A program made the position numbers and the translations under genes. Of a stretch of DNA of 64,000 nt, positions 46,201 to 58,200 are shown one piece after another. A model generated the notes under the pieces. That model did no database searches, had not been told where the DNA came from, and worked only from the letters and a program-made list of their open reading frames with translations. The first letter of the stretch is position 1; every line of letters starts with the position of its first letter. The stretch spans positions 7,396,493 to 7,460,492 of the forward strand of contig JABAKD010000026.1 of NCBI GenBank assembly GCA_012845835.1, given 5' to 3'. Source of the stretch: Undaria pinnatifida (lineage: Eukaryota; Sar; Phaeophyceae; Laminariales; Alariaceae).

Positions 46201-49200
46201 ATCCGCGTACGTCACCAGAAAACTTCGATGGGAGCCACCCGCACAATCAAACACGGCAGAATTTTCAACCAGTGGGTGGTCGCCGCAGCCATCGAGACCC
46301 CAGCAGTTGCTAACCAGCTCGTGAAATTCCCGGGGCGTGGGAATGCCGAAGCTTAGATTGGCGTGATGTTCGATGAAGTCTTCTTCTGTCACCTATGTGT
46401 GTGTCGTACGTCGTTTTTGCGTCGCACTTAAAGAGGGAAGATGTCATATGAATGTCAGAACATGTCATAACATGTCATAACATGTCATAACATGTCATAA
46501 CATGTCATAAGATACCATAATATGTCGTAAGATGTCATAAGATGTCATCAGATGTCATAAGATGCCATAATATGTCATAAGACGTCATAATATTCATAAG
46601 ATGTCATAACATGTCATAACATGTCATAATATGTCATGAGACGTCATAAGATGTCATCAACAGCGAGTTATGTCGCGAATACAAGGTGGAGGAGAGGGTT
46701 GTGGGATCTGTCAGCACCTTAATAGTGGGGCAGGGAGTCTTACATGCCTGAGCGTGGGGTCTCCTACGCGTGAGGGGGCGGTCAGTTTACTACGGTACCG
46801 TTGCAAGGTTTGGCATACAAAAGTGATGTTCGGTAAAGCCTTCCTCCGTCACTTGTGTAGTGTAGGTGGCGTCAATAAAAGGGCGATGCGGTCGTTCTTA
46901 AACCTTAAAATGGGGAGGGTCAGGGGTGTGAGATCTATCGGCACCTCAACACTCCACAACGGGAGTCTCCTGAGCGTCAGGGGGCGATCGGTGTTAGGGC
47001 TAAGGTTGCGATATGGGTGGCGCTTTTAGAGCATTCTAAATCAGCGGTTTAGAACCAATAGCGCGAGCGAGTGGCTGCCCTATTGCATTGTAGGTCTAAC
47101 TATGTTGTGTGTTCTTGTTTCGCGAAATACGCCTCCTTTGTTTTTCTTTTTGTTTTCGCAGCTCGGAACGAACAAGGCGGTATCCCCCCTCCTAACGTTG
47201 GAAAACAAAATACTGCGCACAACATATATATCCGTGGCGCACTGGAACGCAATACTTGGGTGGAGTCGTGCTGATTGGTTTCATCTCCTCGCCGAAACGG
47301 CAACGCTCACCACCCCATCTCTTTCTGTCCGTATACTTGCGGCCACAATACTTACGCTAAATTATCTGCGCATACAGAAGGCGTGCTCTAGTAATACATG
47401 TAGTTTTGGCGCTGAGGATCAGTTTCTTATGTAGTCGCCACCATAGAGCACAGACCACCATAGTGCCTATTTCGTGGGATATCTGAATACCACCCAACTC
47501 TGACCGGTCTCAGTTCTTGTTCGTCTTAAGAAAACGAGCCTCAGCTACATACGCTCATGCTTACTAGACTGGGATGCTCCTGTGACACTATTGAGACTGG
47601 GATGCTCCGGGCGTCGCGTCAGTACATTAGGAAGGGCGAACGCGATGTATGGAATCCGTCATACAACTCAAATAATGTGTGGGGCCGTGATTAATGAAAT
47701 CTTCCCTGCACTTCTAACATGTGCGAGAACATTGTTAGTTAACAGCGTGAAATCCGTTGTGTACGTCGAACATGCGTGGGTTAACGAGGGCTCTCTCACC
47801 CTGCCTTCCCCAGCCCCTTCCGAGAGGAAGGTGTCTAGCAGCTCCTTGCGCACTTCGTCAACCGTAGCGTGCCCTCTTAGCACCGCGGGGTGTCTCGAGG
47901 CCACAAACCTAGCCTCCCCGGACAGGTGCGACAACAAGTTTGGGGAGGTTTTCGGGGATGAATTCGAGATGTTGGGGTCGCAGACAGAGTGAAGGCCTCC
48001 TATTCATACTCTCCTTGCTTCATCCTCAACACATAGGTTACCGCAGCGGCCTTTACCACTATTAATAGCACGATGTGACTGCGAGAACATCCTTACCTCG
48101 GGTGGTCTTGCAGGATTGCTGAAATCCGTAGCAGGGAAAGAAGCGTTATTGACGCAGACAAACTGGCGTCTATGTATTCATCTCAGCTGGCGCCTCACCC
48201 CCTTCGATCGGTAGTAGACAGCAAGGGGACGCTCACAGGGACCAAAAAAACTGGTGACACTCCCTTTATTTTTGCAACCCTCTCACCTTTGCACCACAGT
48301 CTCAGCGGAAACACTTCCCTCTCCCCTTGTGTCCATCTTGGCGAACGCTAACCGCACCAATCCCAACCTCTCCCCGCTCAGCGGGGACCTAATCGCGTCC
48401 AACAGCATTCGCCACGAAGCTACGCCGCTTGCGTCACCGCCCCCGCTGCCCCCCGTCTCTAGGTGGATGAAGAGGGCGCGTACCTCGGAGGCGGTTAATC
48501 CGGCCCTTGAAGACGATAACGCCGCTTTGAACTCCCTAAGGGACAAGCACCCGTCATTGTCCCTGTCGAGGGAGGTGGGGGAGGGGTGAAACTCTCGTTC
48601 ATCGAGTGCGAAAAACGACCAAAATACGATTTGAGATCGTCAACGACATATTCCGCGTTTCTATCCAGGCGGGTGATCCAGCCTGATCCAGCCCATAAAA
48701 ACGATACAGCCTCTTTGAGCTCCCTGGAGGTTAGGCATTCCTAAGATCATGAAATCATCATCCTCCCTATTAACGCGGGTGGGTAACACGCTCGATCAAT
48801 AAATATGCGATGTTATGATCTGATGCTGTTGGTAGTTTAGCACTACCCACTAGACTAAGGAGCCAGCCAATAAGCATTCCATGCTATCTGATGTTGTTGG
48901 TATAATGGCACTGTCCACTAGACCACATAGTTATGTGACTATGTGATTTAGTGGGTAGTGTAATATAGCCAACAAACGGTATACCAGGTATTTTTTATTT
49001 CGTCTCTGCAGCCAACAGACGAGATACCAACGCTACTTGTGCTTCTGGTAAATCATGTGCAAGGTGGGGGTTTCAGTTAGTCGCCCGAGCGACTCTGTAC
49101 TTGCAGGCAAGAAGACCTCAGGCGATTTTTTGCGTGGCGCAGCGTAGAGAGTCACGCCATTGCAGATTCATATCGAAAAATTAAAACAGCACGAAAGGTT

Positions 49201-52200
49201 AAGGCCGCTAAGAAGCACGGGGGTGCGAGTGACTCCGAGCCACTGAAAAAAATAGGCCCCAAAAAATTACCCTTGTGGTACCGCAGCCACGGTCCAACGC
49301 GAAAAAAAGGTTAACCTTTTCCTGGTACTTTCCGGCCAAAACCTGCAGCTTACCTGTCCCCATCTATCAATGCCCGACGTAACCCCGACAGCCCCCACGC
49401 CGCTCCCTGCCCCTTTATTTCCGCCCCCAGTTTTCGAAGTATCGCTCCAATGCCTGCGGTAGGCACCCGCATACGATCTCGCGCCCCCCTCGCCCCGCCG
49501 CCCATCGCCGTCCTCGCCTCCCTGTTGTTGAACTCCGCAGTCCCAGGTAGGACACCTGGAGGTGCCGAAGTTCTGGCCTTTGAGTACGTTCTTCGGGTCG
49601 TCGTAGGGTCGTAGTCCCCCCTGAGGCGCGTGGTTGCGCCGGCGATGGGTTGACGGGCGGTAGCGGCGGAGATGGCGGAGGAAGCCGCCGCCGGACCTAA
49701 CCCCCAGCAAGCTTGGAGTTGTAGAGAGAAGTAGGAGTCGGAGGGAGTTGCGGCGGAGACATCCGCGTAGTAGGATTCGAAGTCCTAGGGAAAGGGGTTG
49801 CCGGGGAGCAGAGGGAGGCTAGTGTTTTTGGTTGTTGTTGTTGTTGTTGTTGTTTTTCGTTATTGTTTTTGCCCTCTGACAATATGCAGCATGTTAAAAG
49901 TCGGTGGGATTCAACGAACCCGAAAACCCAATTTTTGTTAGTTATATAGCGCTGCCCACTAGACCACTTAGTCACCTACAACAATTTGTTGTAGGTGACT
50001 AAGTGGTCTAGTGGGCAGCGCTATATAACTAACAAAAATTGGGTTTTCGGGTTCGTTGAATCCCACCGATTTTTGTTAGTTATATAGCGCTGCCCACTAG
50101 ACCACTTAGTCACCTACAACAATTTGTTGTAGGTGACTAAGTGGTCTAGTGGGCAGCGCTATATAACTAACAAAAATAGGGTTTTCGGGTTCGTTGAATC
50201 CCACCGACTTCATGTTTGTCTTTTACGAGCGTGCTCGCTGGAAGACACTATGAATAGTCATGATAGTGTATTCCTAGAAACTAGTCTCGTGGGGAGGGAT
50301 GAGATGCCTCGGAATTGGTTAAAAGTCGGTGGGATCCAACGAACCCGAAAATATTTTTTTTGCTAGTTACATGGTGATATCCACTGGACCACTTTGTCAC
50401 GCGACTTCGTGGTCTAATGGACAACTAAATAACTAACAGCTTCAACGTCGATCACTACAGCAGTGGCCCCTCTATAGCAAACACCGGTTAGTGCACTATA
50501 GAGGGCAATACCGGCACTATGGCGGCAACCGGCACTACTCCGCATACTGCCACTACTAGTTGACCCCATGCGTGACAAGAAATTTCACAGGCACTACAGA
50601 GCGAATCCGGCCCTACTCGACCGGCATTATAGAGGGAAAGGCACTGCTGTACTCAGTTGAGGATCTCCGTCAGTCGGAAATGTTTGGGATCAAAAATCAA
50701 AAAGTGTGAACCTACCGTGGCGTGCCGGTTCGTTAGCCTACCTTCCACGTGACGAGGCCTTCGGTCGTTGTCATCGCGTCCATAAATTCCTTCTGCACGT
50801 CCTGGAATAACAGGAGCAGCAGACGGCAGCGGTTGGAAAAGTGTTTCGTGCGCTTTGCTTTACGTAGTTTCATCACATGCGCGCTATAAGCCGCACGGCG
50901 TAGTCTGGAGTATTTGGTGCCACATGAGTGTATCCTTCGGACGAAATACGCTGCACAAGTCAGTAATTACGAGGTACCGTCGCAAGGCATGGCATGTATG
51001 GAAATCAGCTCGATAAAATAACCGTACTTGTCTGTAACCATGAGCATTTGTCCTTTCGACTCCATACATACTGGATTATCCGACCGGCTCCGCGAATCCC
51101 AATATAAAAAAAAAAAATAATAGTTACCCACTCCTCCCCGAACAAGACTATTAATAATAATTATATTAATAACCGACCCCCAACCATTTTATTATATATG
51201 ACTACTTCGTATTGCCTTTGCCTTGCTACAACGTGTTAGCATGTACGCAAAAAAAATGGCACATCGCACCGAACACCACCACTCGCACCCAATTCACTCT
51301 CCTTCCCCGTGTGTACTACTTTTTACAATTCGAAGTACACCTGGTGCGTTCGATAGTATATCGGTGGTCACTAATAATGGCACGTGCGCTTTTACCTGAG
51401 GAGCCCGACGAGCGGCAATCACGTCCGGGTGGGCTTCCGGGTCGAAGTGAAACACCACGTCTCCTGACGTCGCTGCTGAAGCCGGAGCGTCCCCCCCTCC
51501 CCTCAGCCTCGCGAACACCGTCCGGACAAGGGAAAGCCGAGGGTCCGTCAGGCGGCCGCGGATGGCCTCGAGCGCCACCTCCACGGGTATCTATAGTATT
51601 AGCAGCCGGGCATGGACATGGACATGGACATGTTTGTGCAGTAGTATAATTTAACTCACTCTTTCGGACAAGGACGTGTTTATACTGTAGTACTGTGCGT
51701 TGGTGGTTGCGGGGGATAAACTACTTGGAACAAGTGTTACCTAGCCAGACAACGACATGTTTGTGGCAACTTAACCGTCTGCGGAAGGTATGCGTTGCTG
51801 TTGTTGTTGGTTCGAACGTAAACGTAAGCTGTGCGCTGCTAATTTGTGCGGTTCATCAGGCGTGTTGCAAGCGCTTCGCGACAATGGTGTGGATAGACAG
51901 CGGTATCTACAGCAACCTAGTTAAGACTGCATTATCTGCCGGCCAAGTCGTGTAGTTCCCTTATGCCAGTATATATCAAACTTTAGGATACACTCGCGCA
52001 TTGTTGTACACCTACAGCGATATACATATCCTAAGGCCACATGTCCCTTTCCCCCCCCCGGTTCTTGCCTTCAATTTTTATCGCGCATAGGGTTCAGCAA
52101 TCCCACTGCTCATCGATTTTTCATTGAGTGTTGCTAACTCACCTTCTCCCGCTTTCCGCAAGTCAAATTGTTTGTGCACAAGAAAAAGTCCCAACGAATT

Positions 52201-55200
52201 TATGCGAGTATGTATTCGGCGGGGCTCGAACTCACGAAACTGACCTATACCAGGCTCAAGGATAACCTAATACGCCACCGGCGGGGCGACCGGTATGCAC
52301 CATAGCGAGACCAATATATCGTCCCGATCACATGTAGCAATCGATTATTGTTACCAGCAGTTTTTTTTTCCACCTACAGGGTGCATCATGAGGTTCAGCG
52401 TTGATCACTCACGAACACTATCCGAAAGTTTAGGAGAAAACACACACATATGGAAACCCACAAACGAGAAAATCTACGCGTAAACTCCCCCTCCCTTCCG
52501 TTCCTAAGCGGTCAAGAAGCCCACCCTACCCTCCCACTGCTAATTCCGTCTTCCTCGCGCACGGAAATTAGTTGATGTCTTGAACTACTATGACTTGAGT
52601 ACATACCCCTATGTACGTTGTTTGATACCGTTTATCGACGCACCTCGACACCAAAAGGGTGCGACTTGTACTCGGAAGCACGTTTATTGTGTACTCGCAC
52701 GTCAACGGTTTTGCGATTTCTAATCTCTGCTGGCTTGGCTGTGTCGTTTGGTTCGACGCCGAATCATAATAAATGTCTTGAATTAGTATGAATTCGGAAG
52801 TATTTTTATTGTGTACTCACACGTCAACGTTTTTGCGATTTCTAGCCTCTGTTGGGTTGGCTGCGTCGTCTGGCTCGACGCCGGAAAATAATGCAAGTCT
52901 TGAATGAATATGGATGAGCATGAACGAGTGAAACTCTTACGGGGGAACACATACTAAAAACAACATAGTAAAAACAACATAGTAATAACATAGTAATAAC
53001 ATAGTAATAACATAGTAATAACATAGTAATAACATAGTCATAACATAGTCATAACATATTAGTCTAATGACATAGTAATAACATATTAGTCTAATGACAT
53101 AGTAATAACATAGCAATAACATAGTAAATAACATAGTAATAACATAGTAATAACATAGTAATAACATATTAGTCTAATAACATAGTAATAACATAGTAAT
53201 AACATAGTAATAACATAGTAATAACATAGTCATAACATATTAGTCTAATGACATAGTAATAACATATTAGTCTAATGACATAGTAATAACATATTAGTCT
53301 AATGACATAGTAATAACATAGCAATAACATAGTAATAACATAGTAATAACATAGTAATAACATATTAGTCTAATGACATAGTAATAACATAGTAATAACA
53401 TAGTAATAACATAGTAATAACATAGTAATAACATAGTCATAACATATTAGTCTAATGACATAGTAACAACTATTAGTCTAATGACATAGTAATAACATAG
53501 CAATAACATAGTAATAACATAGTAATAACATAGTAATAACATAGTAATAACATAATAACATAGTAATAACATAGTAATAACATACTAGTCTAATGACATA
53601 GTAATAACATAGCAATAACATAGCAATAACATAGTAATGACATAGTAATAACATAGTAGTAACATAGTAATCGGGAGCAAATATGGCTAGTAAAAACAGT
53701 GGACTACTTACGAGTACCTGGTAGTATATAGGGCTTAGGGTATATCGCGGGTCCTGATTACTACGTATGCTCCTCCGTAACGGTATTAAGAGGGCGGTGA
53801 ACGTGTCGGGCGGGGGACGGGTGTTAGCAGTAATCCAACGTTGACGCCTGAAGCACAATAAGACGACAGCTACGCACGGTATCAGTAGGGGGGATGTTTC
53901 GACGATGTTACCAGGTTGTCACCGCTCTCACGAGTGACTCTCTACCTAACCCTAACCCAAACTACTATAGGTCACGCGCGCGAGTAACACTGAACCACTG
54001 CGAGAAAAAACAAACAAATTAGAGCCCTACCACAGCCTTGGTCATGAAAAGAAGAGAAAAAAAATTGTCGTCGCCGCCAAAGGTCAGGAGACATGGCAAG
54101 CGATGGAGAACGCGCGCTGCAAAGGGTGCTGGGCCGTATTATCGCCCTCATGCATGGAAACCATTGGACTATTTCACCCCCCCCCCCCCGCCACGGCTAT
54201 TACGCTACGTGGCAGGTACTTGGAACTACCGTAGTATACACACCTCGCCGCGACCGCCATCGTCGAGGCGGACGAAAATATTGGACAGGTCTCTGTCGGT
54301 CAGGCCACAGCCTATCTCGGACAATGCCTCCTTGAAACCCCCGATCGAAATGAGTGGATCGCTCTCCTTTCCACCGCCAATATCGCCACCGCCATTATTG
54401 TCGCCGGTTGCCACATCTTTATGAGCGTCGACAGCCGCAAGGCGGGAAGACGAACAAGCTGGAGAGCGGGAGTACCCTAGCGAACGAAGGCGCCGGGAGA
54501 GGGAGAAGAATCCGGCGAGTCCGCGCAGAGCTAGCCGCTTGCGGGCGGCGTCGAGGACACTGTTTTTTCGGGGCAGTGAGGGTGGGCAGAGATGGCTCCA
54601 GGGCTAAGCAGGTTTTCATTGTGCCTTTGGCGTGGGGGGTCCATTGGAAGCGAATCACGCAAAGGTTCTTCTCGCGTACAATATTATTACAGGAGATCCA
54701 TTGTTATTTAACAGGGGTGATTTAATGCCTATGGGGTCATAACTCTTGTCAATTCTTCGTCGATGACGGTAAACGGTAGCTTGGATTGTTCGCATAGGCC
54801 TTACGGTCACGGAAAAAAAATATATATATATATGATCTGGCCGAGATAGTGCGAAAACGATGAGAAAATTCCGGTGAATTTTTTGCAACAATATATGGTG
54901 ATGATGATGATACTAAGGCATTTACACCTGATAACAATGGATCTCCGTAATATGTGTTAGCCCTTGAACCCATTGGGGATTCAGTGTATCTTGATTATAG
55001 TATGGGAAACATCACGAATAAAACTGCCGATTGCAGCATGCCTTCATCCTTCATCCTTCATTTTTTTTTTCATTCACACGAAGAAACCCGGGCCGCTAGA
55101 TTAGCCGACGAAAGTTTTCCAGTCGACCTCCAATGCAATTACCTGTATGACACGCGCACAGCTTGCACTGCCGTGCGTTGCGCATGCTCGCGCCATGATG

Positions 55201-58200
55201 AGACGGCGTCAATACTTTGTTTTTTCGCTGTATAATATGTACATGGGTCCCAAAAGAGCTGAGAAAAAAATGCAGACACGCGTCTCTGGGGACAAGCTCC
55301 TTGCGATTAGCGGCCTGCCACCAAGTTTGAGACATATTTTATAAAAAATATTTCAAGGACGTCAGCCGTGAGTTCGACGAATTTCAGGTCAATACTCATT
55401 TTTGCGAGCTGTGTTGTTGGTACTTGTAATATACTATATGGATGAGTTTTTATTGGGAGGGGGCATATTAATTCCCACTGACTGAGGAGGGCTTCTCAGC
55501 CGACGAAGTACCTTACAATACCGACGAAGTACCTTACAATACCGACGAAGTACCTTACAATACCGACGAAGTACCTTACAATACCGACGAAGTACCTTAC
55601 AATACCGACGAAGTACCTTACAATACCGACGAAGTACCTTACAATACCGACGAAGTACCTTACAATACCGACGAAGTACCTTACAATACCGACGAAGTAC
55701 CTTACAATACCGACGAAGTACCTTACAATACCGACGAAGTACCTTACAATACCGACGAAGTACCTTACAATACCGACGAAGTACCTTACAATACCGACGA
55801 AGTACCTTACAATACCGACGAAGTACCTTACAATACCGACGGAGTACCTTACAATACCGACGAAGTACCTTACAATACCGACGAAGTACCTTACAATACC
55901 GACGAAGTACCTTACAATACCGACGAAGTACCTTACAATACCGACGAAGTACCTTACAATACCGACGAAGTACCTTACAATACCGACGAAGTACCTTACA
56001 ATACCGACGAAGTACCTTACAATACCGACGAAGTACCTTACAATACCGACGAAGTACCTTACAATACCGACGAAGTACCTTACAATACCGACGAAGTACC
56101 TTACAATACCGACGAAGTACCTTACAATACCGACGAAGTACCTTACAATACCGACGGAGTACCTTACAATACCGACGGAGTACCTTACAATACCGACGAA
56201 GTATCTTGCTTAAATTGCGATATTTATTGCTCGTGGTATATCTATTATTAGGCTATGTATGGTGATGTTCGTCGGATATCAATGCGCTTTCACTTTTCCT
56301 GCAGCATTATTTTCCGCTGGCACCGATAATTCAATGCAAGCATTGGGTTAGATGAGACCTCCTGCCCCGGTTTGATGGCCCTACCCAAACTTCGTGTTGT
56401 TCCTCGTTAGACCCCTACCTTCCGCGCCCTGCGTGGTCTCCACCCAATATTTTTTATTTTGCAACCTGTTAGGCGTGCTTCGCTGCGAACGCTGAGAAAT
56501 CTGTTTCAATCTGAGTTTATCAAAAAGTCTGACCTTCGTTGAGATAAAGAGCCCGCTAGGCGACGATAGCATGGATAGGGGTTGGCTCATCCCACGATGG
56601 GGATTGCATGTTTCAATACATTTTTCAATTCCCAAACGCTTCAGATAACGTTACGGTTGAGCTCCTCAAGCATGGAGCTCTCGGTTAGCACGATACTTTC
56701 ACTAGTAATGTAATTCCTTTATTGTTGTTATTGATAAGGCTATTGCGTGTTAATAGGGCTATTGTGTGTTAATAGGGCTATTGTGTGTTAATAGGGCTAT
56801 TGTGTGTTAATAGGGCTATTTTGTGTTAATAGGGCTATTGTGTGTTAATAGGGCTATTGCGTGTTAATAGGGCTATTGTGTGTTAATAGGGCTATTGTGT
56901 GTTAATAGGGCTATTGTGTGTTAATAGGGCTATTGTGTGTTAATAGGGCTATTGTGTGTTAATAGGGCTATTGTGTGTTAATAGGGCTATTGTGTGTTAA
57001 TAGGGCTATTGTGTGCTAATAGGCCTACAACATAGAAACGTTGGTCGGGTTGCGCGAACGAATGCCTTTGAAGTCATATCTCGGGTGATGATGGTGATGG
57101 TGATGGTGATGGTGATGGTGATGGTGATAGTGATGATGAGATATTGAGCTCCTCATGCTAGAAGAGCCCAGAAGCTTCTGCTTCACCCCTATTTAAATAG
57201 CGTGGGATGACTCTGAGGAGAGTCAGAACATTTACGCACCACCCCCGTGTTAGCACGCTAGCACGTGCCAGTGTCAACATCGAATCATCCCACGACAGTG
57301 GTGCAGCAGATTCATTTTTTTTTCTGAGCTCCTAGCGTGAGGAAGATCTCAATATCAACATCATCCATCATCGTCATCATTAACATCAACATCCATCATC
57401 ACCCGAAACACGACTTGGAAGGCATTCGCTCAATCAACCCGACCAACATTTCTATGCGCTGGTAGTAGTAACAATTACAGTCCTAAAACAAGTACACTCG
57501 TACAATTATCGTACTAACCGCTAGTTCCACACTTGTGGATTTTAAGTTGAAGTTGAAGTTGAAGTTGAAGTTGAAGTTGAAGTTGAAGTTGAAGTTGAAG
57601 TTGAAGTTGAAGTTGAAGTTTGAAGCAGTTCAGAAACATTGCTTAACTCCAAAAATGCAAATCCTACCGTTACTACACAGTGGGATGACTCATGAGCCTA
57701 GCTTTCCAGTTCTACAAGGGCTAAATCTCACCTTCGTAAGCCATGGTCAAGGTTACGGCTAAATCCTTCCCCGCACCCGCCAATTCCACCGCCGCCACAG
57801 CCATCGCCACCCGAAGGACCCAGCCTTGCCACTCTCATGTCGTCAGCTGAGGGGGGGTACCCTCTCCGATGAGGGTGAAGACTACTACCATGCGAGGCAG
57901 CACTCCGTTCTTGGTTTCGCCGGTTTGAATCCAGTACAGCTCTTGAAGAAGAACCCGCTAACAGCGAGTGGGTTTCGAGGACGCGGACGTGGACAGCTTG
58001 CACCCCTCTCGAGGCCAGCTGCCGGCGGATATGTTGCGCTTGCGACTTTGACAAGAGCACGTCGTCAACGTTACCGGCTCCGGCTCCGGCTTCTTCTTCG
58101 TTTTTTCTTCCGCAAGCACTGAAAACCGTTTCAGAATTTTGTAGTGACACCTCCTCGACGGAGACCGATCCGCTAGCGTGCGTGGCGACAACCTTGATAG

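Noticed and set aside
52842..53858. Minus-strand frames of repeated Leu-Cys-Tyr
   Set aside because: Produced by the 11-bp minisatellite.
55497..56210. A TDEVPYN-repeat protein
   Set aside because: No start codon or splice sites fit, and the array lies in an intron of a minus-strand gene.
38690..56210. CRISPR array
   Set aside because: The direct repeats are contiguous, without unique spacers, and the genome is eukaryotic.
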